Shown one piece after another: positions 22,047 to 34,000 of a DNA stretch of 64,000 nt. Both the position numbers and the translations under genes were made by a program. Under the pieces are notes generated by a model. The model saw nothing but the letters and a program-made list of their open reading frames with translations, did no database searches and had not been told where the DNA came from. Origin of the DNA: Cliona cf. orientalis (lineage: Eukaryota > Porifera > Demospongiae > Clionaida > Clionaidae); assembly GCA_963930775.1 (NCBI GenBank), contig OZ005690.1:13480411-13544410 (forward strand). The letters run 5' to 3'. Positions within the stretch are counted from its first letter, which is position 1; each line of letters starts with the position of its first letter.

Positions 22047-23197
22047 ACACTTCCAAGAAAATTTTGATGTATGAGCAGTCAAACAGGCATTAATTAAAGT
22101 CCTATGTTATGCACACAGTCATTGAACTCTCATAATATTATCATATTTGTATGCATTTATGCTAGCTACCAATATCATGCATCTCAGTCAGTATTATAAC
22201 ATAATTAATTATAATGACCATAATATTCACGTTTCTTGCATATTCAGGTATGCAAACATGCAGAGATGCAGAGATTATAGTTTTAGAGCAATATGCTGCA
22301 TATTATGTGTTATAAAGAGGTCTCAGGATTTCATGTGGGGGTTATGAGCAGTTTCATATGTTATGGTAGGTGTGTTTAATTCACTGGTAGGTGCTGATCC
22401 AAAAGTTTTGCATACCATGGAAGGTGGGTGGCTGGTGGGGTGCTATACTGCAGGGGGAATTCAAGAGGGTGGCTAGCCACGCTATCTCCCCAGCACCCCC
22501 CCCCCCCCCCCCCCCCCCCACTGGCCAGCCCTGAAACTGACTGTGGACTAAATTTCCAAGAATCTTCCAGCAATTGTTGTGCTAGCTGTTTTCTATTTCC
22601 ATCCTGGCTGACCATAGAGGTGTACTAATTTTGAGCTTGACATGAGCTAATCCACTACACATACCTATACATACTACCTTCTAGATTAGTGCATGGCAGT
22701 AATTAATAATATAATTATGCAGGGGGGGGATGTCCCGGAATCAGCAAATGTTGCCCTCTGTACTACACGTATGAGTTTTCTGAAAATTCCATTCCAGTTC
22801 TAGAATGTGACTACGTGTACTAAATTCATACCTACGTTTAATATGGCCAGCTAAAACCAGAACAGAGGTCCAGGCTGGCTAGCTGTTTGTGTGCACTGGA
22901 CGTGGTGTGGCTACCTCTAGGTAGGTTTGTTGCAATAATTATGCTACCTACAACTAGATAATTCAAATTACACTTCCTACATATGCAGTATATTAATGCC
23001 CCACCACATGACAACCACATGCAATTGGAGGAACACCTGCAGCCATGCATGTTGTGCACGTGGGCTGACATGCACACACTATAGCACAGTGACAGTCACA
23101 TACCCAGCATCTCCTACAATTAACCTACTAAAATAATAGTTAATTAATTATATATCGTATTCATAAAATTTATTGATCATGTGCTGAGTGTAGCCAG
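22047..23197. other. intergenic, with a 24-C homopolymer
   Basis: An ATTAAA at about 22092 could be the polyadenylation signal of receptor A. A run of 24 C lies at 22496-22519; the proline-rich frame across it is an artefact of that run. Nothing else in the segment looks coding. Confidence 0.4.
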
Positions 23198-23356
23198 TCA
23201 ATGATTTATGGATGAACATTAACGTCCCTGAGTAAGATATCTCGATCCGGCTCCATATTCATATCATTCCTAAGTTCGATTCGGCTCCATATTCAGGAGC
23301 CGAATCGAACCGGATCGAGATATCTTATTCGGTAATGTTCATCCATAAATCATTGA
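23198..23356. mobile_element. MITE-like fold-back, 159 bp
   Basis: TCAATGATTTATGGATGAAC at the left is mirrored at the right end. Inside, AGATATCTCGATCCGG and ATTCGGCTCC are mirrored too. Nearly the whole segment can fold on itself. No target duplication is clear. Confidence 0.7.
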
Positions 23357-24199
23357 TTGACCCAAGTACTAGTATGTGAAGCAGCATCTCTAGATATTGT
23401 GACCCAGGGAAGAATGTCAACAACAGTAAGTTGACTGTCTTGTATGTAAAAATGAAGAGGGCTGGCTATAAAACAGTTACTACGTACATAGTATTATTAC
23501 ACCCATAATAAAAAAATCACTGGCTGATCGCTGATCACTGAGAGGCGGTTGGTGCTTTATTGGGGGTGTATAGTTACTGCAATGGAATTTTATCACTCAA
23601 TCCAGCTTAAGAGGAGTGATGGACGATTGGTCACTATAACAACAAGTAGGTTAGTTTAACTGTACTAACTTAGCAGTGAACCTGATTAGACTAGTCTAGT
23701 ACCAGTCTGTGCATGAGTGCATTTGGTAGCCACAAACCAAACTTGGTGGTTTAGCCAGGGCTCTTGGCAACACCCAGGCCCATACACAAAGGGGAGTTAT
23801 TAATCTATAGGGGGTGCGTCTCGGACTATGACCACAGTTATGTTATGGGCATTAACCCATAGCCCACTGTCTGGGGGCATGATCCCCAAGAAATAATTGG
23901 ATACTGAGGCATTCTGACAGTCATTATTAGGGCTCAGCCACTGGCCTTCACCTTGAGTAAATACCCGGTGCTGTATGCGAACGCTTAATTACTCTTGAAT
24001 TTTTGTGTAAAGAAGCATGTAAATTACACCTAGATTGTTTCCAATACTATGCTAATTAAGCCAAAAAGGGTCACCCCCCCCCCCCCCATCATGTGGGCCT
24101 GAGACCATCCCAGTGATATCATCACCTTTTCTTGAGCTCAGCTAGTAAAGATTCTGAATCTGGATATTTCTATATAGCTAATTTTTTGCCCCCGTGTTT

Positions 24200-24345
24200 C
24201 ATTTTATCCTGGAGGGAGTCATTTATTCCTTAGGTGAAAATGATCCGGGGGATTCATTTGTACATGTACCTATAGGTTAAAATGAAGGGGGGTCACTTGA
24301 GCCTAGGCTAGAATGACTGGGGAGTCATTTTGAGGGGGAGTCATC
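24200..24345. repeat. clustered GGGGAGTCATTTT-type motif
   Basis: Variants of a purine-rich block ending in TCATTT recur: GGAGGGAGTCATTTATT, CGGGGGATTCATTTG, GGGGGGTCACTTG, GGGGAGTCATTTTG and GGGGGAGTCATCT. GAGTCA is the core of AP-1/bZIP sites. The spacing is irregular, so it may be a degraded minisatellite rather than a regulatory cluster. Confidence 0.35.
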
Positions 24346-24990
24346 TCCACCTGGATATTAATTTAAAAGCAAAGGATAATTAAATGCTTTTGCTTTTAGT
24401 AGACATTACAATGCAGTTGAAACGGAGGTAAAACCTATGGTAAAACTAAGCTAACAGGAATGTGCGGGATTGAGAAGAGGTTCGAGGGAGGGGCATACTC
24501 AGGCTTTATAGCGCATGTGCACTGTAGCAGCTTATCAGTCTACTTCGTGACTTTTGAGCATCTGGTCCTGTCCCTGGCTCCTCCGCAACCCACCGAAGTA
24601 CCCCTCGACCTTACAGCCACCAGTCACATTATAATTAGTCTCGAATCCAGACTCCTCCCTTTTCCCCATGCTCCCTTTTGGATGTACTGCATCTTGTAAC
24701 ATACAGCGCTGCGGAAAAGGGGGGTCTGGGTTTGAGACTACTTGGGATAACCTAATGGAGAATACGAACCTGAAAAGAGAACACTAATCAACCCTTTTTG
24801 TGTGCGAAGGGGAGGGGGAAGAGAAAGAGAAGAAACTCAATGAGTATCTGGCTCCCCGCATTGCCTCCGAGCCTTAGTCTGGCGTAGCCTGGCGTAGCCG
24901 AGTATAGTGTAGGCTTTAGACCAGACCCTCCTCTTCCTGTGAGGGTCAGACTATACCCAAGCCTGAGGATTGCATGTTACACCAGGGGCT

Positions 24991-24991
<1 letters not shown>

Positions 24992-25026
<35 letters not shown>
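24992..25026. repeat. 35-base poly(C) tract
   Basis: An uninterrupted run of C. Its exact length is unreliable by nature (sequencing and replication slippage). The proline run in the overlapping frame is not a protein. Confidence 0.9.
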
Positions 25027-25027
<1 letters not shown>

Positions 25028-25740
25028 TGTGCATTAGTTGCAAATGCAAAAATGAAATGTCAGGAGGAGCCAGGTATTAAACTAGGTAAGAAAGGGATGC
25101 ATGTGGCTGGTGTTTGTGTGTTATATATGCACATGAATTGTACTCATTTCATCCACTTGCCTGTTGTATGAATTTTGTACTGTGAATTTGACCACCTTAA
25201 TTGTTTGGAGTATCAAGGGTAAGGGTTAGTTTCAAACTTGAATAAGGTCCAGTGAAGGAGTCCCTATTCTAAACATGGCCAACAAAGTTGAATGTCCAAA
25301 GTCTCTCTGATCTACGCTACACGTGTGTGCATGAAGGGGGCTGGGCACGAGACTACCTATAGTATATACAGTCCCACAAAATCCAAGAAGCAAAAATTGC
25401 TTATTTTTGGCCCTTTTACGGCCTGTGATTCACAGAAGACAGCGCATCAAGTGTCAAAACTGTCACAAATAAGACAGCGCATCCACGGCAATCATTTTGC
25501 GACTGCTCAGAGCACAGCGACACTGGAGCTCTAGACTGAGCTGACGACGATAAACTATAATAGTTGGGACATCGATTGCTATTTCTTCGTAGCTGGTGCT
25601 TTCTTCTTTTTTTTTTCACCAGATCCGTTCTATTCACACTCGAACAAGCCATTGGCCGAGTTTATTTACTTTCTATTTAACGCCCAACGACGATATTAAT
25701 TATTTTGGCCGTTCGGATAATTAGAGTGAGTACGGTACTA

Positions 25741-25866
25741 CCGTATAGCCGGAAATGTTGGCGGGGATTAAATTTGGTGATTGAGCCCAAAATTGCTATT
25801 GGTAGTTGTAATACAGACGGCCAAACCGCCAAATTTAATTCCCCACCAAATTTTCCGGCTATACGG
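25741..25866. mobile_element. TA-flanked MITE, family 3 (TIR CCGTATAGCCGGAAA)
   Basis: CCGTATAGCCGGAAA at the left and its mirror at the right are flanked by TA on both sides (25739-25740 and 25867-25868), as in Tc1/mariner-type elements. A second, longer copy lies at about 30671-30892, and a single end (TTTCCCGCTATACGGTA) lies at about 31976-31991. Confidence 0.75.
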
Positions 25867-25930
25867 TATAATTTCACTGGATGCAGGCGAGTGATTCTCT
25901 CAGAATGAGCAGCTGAAAATCGATCTATAT

Positions 25931-26074
25931 CAGTGTTGTAGCCAGCTTGTATTTTAAAGGGGATGGTGGTTAAAAGATCAAAGCATTATTGTGGTTTTAA
26001 AAACCACAACCAACAAAACTGAGGTCGGAGAGGAGGGTGGCCGCCCTTCATTTTACCCTCTGGCTACAACCCTG
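25931..26074. mobile_element. MITE, family 4 (TIR CAGKGTTGTAGCCAG)
   Basis: CAGTGTTGTAGCCAG at the left and CTGGCTACAACCCTG at the right enclose about 144 bp. An inverted copy lies at about 60163-60305 within an intron of the transposase-like gene, sharing the CCACCATCCCC and GGCCGCCCTCC blocks. CAGGG-type ends recall hAT elements, but no 8-bp target duplication could be confirmed. Confidence 0.7.
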
Positions 26075-26220
26075 TATATATTTTCTCATAGATACACCCC
26101 CGCAAGACAGTGGCGGTCACATGTACTGGTAACTCTTTACAACGTTAACTGCAATGGCCATTCGCATGTCACTTTTGCCATCCACTATCAGCCTATTAGC
26201 TGTGGGGTGTGATCTTAGTG
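26075..26220 (+). pseudogene. possible FN3-like exon remnant
   Basis: After a TTCTCATAG acceptor-like site the frame reads ...LYNVNCNGHSHVTFAIHY. This resembles the end of the FN3 domain in the minus-strand fragment at 46432-46636 (LYNTQYNVTVTANLCGHSNATNFTIHY), with several residues missing. It sits between receptors A and B. It may be a leftover of another receptor copy; the match is short and could be chance. Confidence 0.25.
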
Positions 26221-26257
26221 TTCGTACTCACGATCAAGCAAGTGTGGATATAAGCTT

Positions 26258-26506
26258 AAGCCCTGTTTACACACACTGATCCAGATTAAACTGAACCGGT
26301 CTAAACTGCGTTTATACACTAGTGCTTAATCCGGATTAACATTTTCATGGCCCATTACGTAATCCACTTTTAATCCACATCAGGACGTGGATTCTAATCC
26401 GGATTAACTAATCCAGATTAAAAGTGGATTAAGGTGTTTACACAGAAACTGTATTAGTTTAATCCGGATTCTAATCTGGATTAAGGGCCTAGTGTAAACG
26501 GGGCTT
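26258..26506. mobile_element. MITE, family 5 (TIR AAGCCCYGTTTACAC)
   Basis: AAGCCCTGTTTACAC and its mirror GTGTAAACGGGGCTT bound about 249 bp. Inside, TTAATCCGGATTA and ATTAAAAGTGGATTA variants occur repeatedly in both orientations, so most of the element folds. It is non-coding. Confidence 0.75.
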
Positions 26507-27074
26507 TAGTCAACCCAATGGCATTGCAGTGGTCCAGGAACAAAAAAAACATTTAACTAGAGCTCTATAGAGCACATACCCCGCGTGCACATTGTGCAAT
26601 CAATAGATTTGCTTTTGTTGCCGCAGCCAAACGTGTGCCATTAGAATTACAATGTATTGACGACCTTTACCAGTCTATAATATTCAATGTTATGCGCATA
26701 AATTCCAGTCTCATTTTGAGGCCGGATCTCAAGAGCCAAAAAATAAATAGAAGCCCTGGGTTGTATTCGGCAGGAGCACATATAATATATAGTATACATT
26801 CATCATCTTATCCCTTCTTTATGCTTATAATTAATAATATAATATAATATAGGGTTGGTTCAAGCAATTGTGCTGGATAATACTTCTATTTGGTAAGTGC
26901 ATACAATATACTAGTTATATAAAAATAGCTATAATGTGGCATTAATATGTGTATCTCGAGCTGGATGCATGTGTTCCCTCCTGTGCAGAGTGTAAAGATA
27001 AAGATAAGTTGTGGGTTAAATATACAAAGTATCCAATTAGACATCTTATCCTATTAACAAATAAAAGTCTCTGC

Positions 27075-27798
27075 CAGGAGCGCATAATGAGAAGAGGAGG
27101 GAGAGGGGAGGAGCGTGACACGACCACGCACTTAATTAAAATTCAAGTTTTTACCCACGCTAGTCGTGTTACTATATTTAGCACGTTTATTTCAAGATGA
27201 AAGCAGAGAATCTTGGAGTTTCGACTTGTACAACAAGGCTTTGGGAGCCTTTCCGTGGATCTGAGATCGCGTTGAAGCTTACCGACGTCCAAAGAACAGA
27301 CCTGTTTTTGTGGAAGCCTTGAGATAGTCTGTAAGTTGTACTTCTAGCCGCACCGGTTCAGCCGTTCACATCGATCGGCCAGAAATGATGCTTGATGGTC
27401 AATTCTAGTAGCTTTGACTACTCTAAGCTCTCTTTCAAGGGACCCAAGGGTCGAGGTTATGCTAGAAGAACGATCAAGCATCATTTCTGGCAGATCGACG
27501 CGAATGGCTAAAACGCGCGGCTAGAACAACTTACAGGCGATCTCAAGGCTCCATAAAAAGCTTTAGGTCTGTTCTTTGGACTTCGGTAAGCTTCAATACG
27601 ATCTCAGATCCACGGAAAGGCTCCCAAAGCCTTATCATTTGGCCGTACAAGTCGAAACTCCAAGCTTCTCTGCTGTCTTAAAAATAACATGCTAAATTTA
27701 GTAACGCGACTAGCGTGGGTAAAAACTTGAATTTTAATTAAGTGCGTGGTCGTGTCACGCTCCTCCCCTCTCCCTCCTCTTCTCATTATGCGCTCCTG
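27075..27798. mobile_element. fold-back element, 724 bp, with 7-bp target duplication
   Basis: The ends CAGGAGCGCATAATGAGAAG and its mirror are flanked by TCTCTGC at 27068-27074 and 27799-27805, a perfect direct duplication. The arms pair over about 330 bp, and the centre (about 27400-27480) is unpaired. The open frames on both strands at the ends (containing RIMRRGGRGEERDTTTH) are the same DNA read twice. It is a clear DNA-transposon insertion. Confidence 0.85.
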
Positions 27799-28001
27799 TC
27801 TCTGCATATTATACTTGTTAGAGCATAATTAATTTATAATACGTTTAATGAGAGGTTCACTTCTCCCCTTCCCAACCCATGCTTAAATGAAACCTATCAC
27901 TGCAAAAGTTTGTGGGTATTATCGGGAGGATACAGTCTTCTTTTATTCGCTAGTACATTAACATTGTAAGTTCATTACTTCTGCAATCATATACACTGTA
28001 G

Positions 28002-31000
28002 CTGCAGCAGTTTGTGTGTCATGTCAAGAATTGACCAGTACTCTGCGTGACGGAAGTCACGCCTGTCGAGGCGAGGAGGTTACCTTCACTTGTACAGTCA
28101 GAGGCTCAATAGATGTGCCTCACTTGATTCTTGCTTGGAGCAGCACTGAATACATAGGGCAAGGTAACCGTCTGCCATTCACAACAGATGATGTACCAGG
28201 AGCGAATAGGACAAGTATCATCAATAAAAATGTAACTGCAACACTTACAAGCAACACTACTATCAATGGAGTACCTGTACTGGTATCTGAGTTGCGTATT
28301 ATTACTACAAATCGGTCTTCTACTGTGGGATGCAGAAGTGTAACGACTTCTAGTATGAATACGACAGTGTTGAATGTATCTGATGCAGGTACAGTACATA
28401 TACATATGTACATGCATTGTATGCAAATAATAATATTTTACTACATAATATGTACATGTATTTGAAGTGACATATAATATACAGTGTATGTGTATCATGG
28501 CAGGAGTAGATAAGTGTTAGATGTGTTGAACTAGCTATAATTGTAGTAAAGTTAGAATAGTGTTTTGGAAACTTACATGTAAGTTGTATCTGTAAACTAC
28601 TGATTGATGTAGTCTTATCTAACTGTGTTATACCAATGATGTGGGTAGACCATGGTTGGCACATGTAGTATAGTAGCTATAGCTAGCTGCTTCAGATCAG
28701 ACAGTACTGTGACTGGAAACTCAATTAGCGCTTATCTAGCACTATGTATTTGTTCATGATGATAGTGACAGCAATATTGCTCAAGGTACTGCACTAGTGA
28801 TGTCAAGTTTCGGAAACTAAGTTTACCACAGTAGTTCGATCAACACTCCTAACCCTTATCTACTTCTGAATAGTACCCACAAACAAATTAACTCCTTTTT
28901 GCTCAACGACCTAAATTTACCCTACTTCAGGCATTTGTGTATGGATAAAGGTTGTCTGGCGAAATTAAAGGTTGCACATATAATAATATTATATCGGTAC
29001 ACTAATTCATCAATTAAGAAGCAAAAATAGCTAAATGCATGTACCAGTGATACAATTTAGTAACAAGCACTTAATCCAATGGCATATTGTATAGATTTCG
29101 ATCACTACCATAGCTTCAGTGACAATTAATGATATAGTACGTGGCATTACACGTACACTGGGTGTGCATTATTTAAAACCAAAATCTAGTGTGGAACGAA
29201 CTAGAGCTCTGTAGAGCACATACCCCGCGCGCACATTGCGCAATCTATAGAATTGCTTTGTGTGCATGGCTATGATTTTGTGAACTTCAGAAAATTAGTG
29301 AAATGCTGCTTAATTGAACAATGTCATAGCTACCGAAGGTCCCTGTGACAAAAGCACTCTCTCTGTACTAGATCTAGACTACTAGGAGATATGAACTGAT
29401 ACGTTCAGTAGTCTATTGTAATAGTATAGCCGTCTTACATTATGTTTTGGTTCCATAGGGCTCCAGATTTCAGCTCCGTCAGCGGATTCGGATGGAGAAC
29501 ATTATTAATTTCGACGATCTTTACCTGTCATAATATATTATAGTTGTGCGCATGAGCAGACAAGGCAATGGGCATGCATTATGCATTGAGTAGGCACTGT
29601 CGATAGGCGTGGCTACGTTAGCTAACAAAAAAAGCACTATTTGTGACGCTCATGGACCGTATCCATCAATTTGACGCACACTGAAGCCAGTTTTTCGCCG
29701 AATTCGATTGATTCGTTGTACTTACGAGTCGCTTAGACGTCTACATCTCAAGATATGGCGATTTTTGTGCTCACGACAACGACAACGACAACGACAATGA
29801 CACGACCGATTACTTTACCCCTTGTGCATGCGCACGGGGTAACTAGAGCTCATAGAGCACATACCCCGCGTGCCATTGCAATATCCCCCATGGCCATGCC
29901 TGAGACCTCTGTTCTTTGAAGTTTAGTCTCTTGCTACTCATGAACTTTTTCGTTCCCTTCTGAGGTCCATGATCACAAATGACATTAATTTTGTGCTAGA
30001 AGAGCAGCTCTAGCATGCACAGTAGACTCCCAGAGCAGCTCGAGCATACGCAATAGACTTTATGAGGTACTAGGTGGGCGTGTCTGACATACTCGCACAA
30101 TTTCTAGTTTCCTTGGATCTCTTGCTACTCTTGAATTTTTTCGTTCCCTTCTGAGATCCGTGATCACATATAACATTAATTTGTGCTAGAAGCATGCTGT
30201 AGAGCAGCTTGAGCATGCGCAGTAGACTCCCTAGAAATAGTGGAGTAGCTCGAGCATGTGCAATAGACTTCATGAAGTACTAGGTGGGCATGTCCGACAT
30301 ACTCGCACGATTTGTAGCTTCCCTGGGTATTGCCTAGGGTTAAGAATGAGACAGAAGGTGTTTTTTCGCGGTCTTACACCATTTTATCCCATTTATTGAT
30401 CCTACTTTTGCTTAAATGTTGAGATTTGCCGATTTTTATGCTGACAGACGACAGACAACAGACAACAGACAACAGACAAACCGATTGCTTTACCCCCTGC
30501 TGCGCATGCGCACACGCGGGGTAACTAGAGCTCTACAGCATATACATACATACGATTGTTTATGGCTTGCGATCGTGGCCACGCCCATTTAGTGGTGTTT
30601 GTGCATGCGTGTGGCTACTATTTCTTTCGCAGAGGTCCATGTGTGGCTACTAATCGGGGTGCAGCTTCTACCGTATAGCCGGAAATATGGCAGGGAATTA
30701 AATCTGGCGGTTTGGCAGTCTATATTACAACCGCCAAATTAAAATCCGCCAAAATTTCCTACTCGCATGTATACATATGGCGATCCCGTACCGAGCTGCC
30801 AAATTTAAATCCGCCAATATTCTTGTAATAGCGATTTTGGGCTCAACTGCCAAATTTAATGCCCGCCAATATTTCCGGCTATAATATTATGGTATTTGAA
30901 TAAATACGGTACAGTCCTGAACATAAATAAACACAGTATACTAGTACAGTACATATACATGTAGGTAGTGGTTAAGAGCCTGACAACTACAATTACAATA

Positions 31001-34000
31001 GAATAATACGTACTTGTACATGTAGCACCCCATGAAAATTATGTTATGCAGTAGTATATACAACAAAAATATTTTTCAGATGGTCATTTTCCGTATCATT
31101 ACATGAGGGCATGGATACACGACTCTTACATGCACCTGGTTGTTATAAACGCACGGCGCAGGCGGAGAGAAAGTCTGCGCTACAAGGCTCAGGATTGGTC
31201 AGAACTGTAGGGCCGTGTGCACAAAGAAGAGTGGCCTTAATGCCTCGGGCCATAGCTACAGCTAGAGATGCATTGTCGAACAATCAGTACGAAAGCGCCG
31301 CGTGTTTCGAGAGGCCTGCATGCTAAGCAGGCGCTGGCACTAGCCACCGAGCTTCGAGCGAAGCGATAGGCGAGGTCTGTTCTTTGTCATAGTACCTGTC
31401 AGTAGTTCGGTAGTGATGTTCGAGCAGAGTGCATGAGAACGTCACCGTTGCACACTTAGTTGGAGCCAGAGCAACTACTTGCTGTGAGGGGTGTGGCCTA
31501 TGCAATAATTGGTACAGGTTCAAAGTTCATGCTGCTTCCATCTGTGCATGTGCACGGTGCTAATGGACAATCTTGCACAGGCAGGATACTGTTTATGCAT
31601 GAACTATATATGTCTGTGTTTTGTGAGCATTTACTGATCATGTATACTAGCCACATTATCCCATGATTGTGACATTAAACATATTTGTTAATCATAAAAA
31701 TTACATTATTGTACTCACTAGAGTCAAAAGAAGTAGATTCAAGGTGTTAGCTATATGTATACTTTACTTGAATTGATTCCAATGCAACCAAAACGCGTTT
31801 CTAGCTCAGGTCAAATTTATCAAAGTTCAGCTGCATGATTTTGTCATATCAAAGTTTTCTCCATGAAATTCTAGGCATGCCACACCCATTATGCGACCAG
31901 TTTTAGCATTCTGTGAAAGTTTTCTCCGCGAATTGCTCCTTTCCTACCGATCCGCGAAAGCTTTCTCCCTCGAAAATTTCCCGCTATACGGTAATTCTGA
32001 GACACGAAGGCGAAATATGCCTTCATTTCAACCCACCTATTTGGTACAGCTGCCGTACCCGGAGCCTGTTGCTAAGGGCGCTAATTAGAATTCCTGCCAG
32101 CGTGCTATCTAGACACAGTTATATTCATCAAACTACTATATGTTAGCTCACCTTTCAAGCTTCTTGGGCATCAAAGAACAATCAGCTATCGTTGTGAACA
32201 ACGAAATTTGACCCTTGCTCGATCTTTACAACACCTTCAGACCGTAATTACGTAATTTCTCGCTTATTGGAGGTGTGGCGCGATCACAAGCAAAGTGCTA
32301 TATCTCCATAACGAAGCACACGATATATATCAAACTGGATTTTCAGAAAAAAATCCCTTGTGGAGGGTTTTTCTCAAATCCGGTCACATATTATCAGTGT
32401 TCAGAATTGTGCATTGCACCGGTATCTGCTGTTGAAAGTGGTCTTTAAAATGACCCGTGGTTACCAATTTATTTGTCTTACACATTATTATGTACATATC
32501 ATTTCTAATAGCTGTTCCTGAGGCACCACTGAATGTTGGAGCAACAGCAGTTTTGCAATTATCTGAAAGTGACTGTGAAATAGTAGTCAAGTGGGATCCT
32601 CCTGCCAACAGTGTTGACATTACAAACTACTTGGTTTATGTTCCAGCACTAAACATGAATGTTACTACAAACTCCTTTATATTATCTCTTCCATTAAGAG
32701 ACTGTCCTAAAAGTTTTGGTGTAAAAGTTGCTGCCATGAATCGTTTTGGTTGTATTGGAATCAATTCGAGTGAAGTAAATGTAACGCTAACCCCACAATC
32801 AACTTCAGGTGTATCTACTTCACCTGCTACTTCTGAATCTAGTGAGTATAATACATGTAATAATATGTGATTAATTATCTACTGCATGATGTATACTCTT
32901 CATGGGGTGCTACATGTATGTATTATTTTGTGGAAATTAATGAAAGCCTCATGCAGCAAAACTGATGATGTAATCTATATATGATATCGATCTTGCACGA
33001 TATCCTTTTAGATGCCGCATAGTTCAATTTCTTGATTATCAAGCCTACACATGTAGCTGCACTGGAATTTGCTTTTACTACTACCAAATGAACACAGGGA
33101 ATTAGCACCAACAAAAATTACCTTAGGGCTACGATTATTTGCGGGTACAGATCTTAGCGGATTTTGGAAAATTAATACCGTACTTAATCTAATACTATGC
33201 ATGGAAAAAATAATTTCAATTTTGAAAAACACGCGTTTTTCTGGTAAGGTCGTCAATCGCTCCATACATACACGTTACGGTAATGTGTTTAGCGGGTACT
33301 CATTTTAACACTAAGGTGCAGTATTGGCTTTTAGCAAGTACTATTGACAGTGCTATTTGTGCTATTTCAAAAGGTGCTTTTATTATAGTACTATTATGCT
33401 AAAAGCCAATACTGCACCTAACTCCATCTTAGTGATTTTTCAACTATTTATTCGAAAATATTGAAAATTTTAATATTTGCGGGTACCAATATTGGCAAAA
33501 ATCGGGCAAATCGCTAATTTCGCTAAATTTTAAAATTAGTACCCACTAACAAAAGTGTTCTTACGGTACCCACGTACCATACATACAATATGGACTTATA
33601 ATCCAGATTGAGACCTTAGTACTTCTTGTGTTACTACCAAGACTGAAATACACTATAGCCTTTAGCTTGTTGATAATCATAGGCTAGGCCTTACATAAAA
33701 TCTGGCTAATTGCAGATGTAGCAAATGCTCACTCCTCTTCATCCCTCAGTTGTTTTTGGGACCATCTCTTGTATGTAGTAAGAGTCAAAAAAGGTGACAT
33801 TTCGTTCCATTCTGCCCTGTTGAGGCAGAACTACATGTAAAATGGCCATTCCCATACACAACAATGGAAACGGGATGGGCGGAAGCAAACGCGACAGAAT
33901 GTGCAGTTTACTGTTTTGAGCAGAGCTAGAATCGAGGCTCAACTGGGTTTGAAATCAGCTATCGATAATCGATCAATCTTACGTCGCTAATCCACTCTGA

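Larger units (their letters stand above)
28389..32511. other. receptor B intron 1, repeat-filled
   Basis: This 4.1 kb stretch between the Ig and FN3 exons holds family-2 and family-3 repeats and a segment (31480-31680) that recurs at about 53500-53660 (GTGAGGGGTGTGGCCT, TATACTAGCCACA). A frame at 31111-31326 is open but unrecognised. If the receptor B model is right, nearly all of its gene length is transposon-derived intron. Confidence 0.5.

Noticed and set aside
22376-22628. Poly-proline / poly-glycine frames
   Set aside because: Created by the 24-C homopolymer.
24974-25171. Proline-rich frame starting MLHQGLPPPP
   Set aside because: Created by the 35-C homopolymer.
26949-27807. Mirror-image frames containing RIMRRGGRGEERDTTTHL
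   Set aside because: Identical peptides on opposite strands come from the inverted arms of the 27075-27798 element.
31111-31326. 71-codon plus-strand frame
   Set aside because: No domain, no splice support, and it lies in a repeat-rich intron of receptor B.
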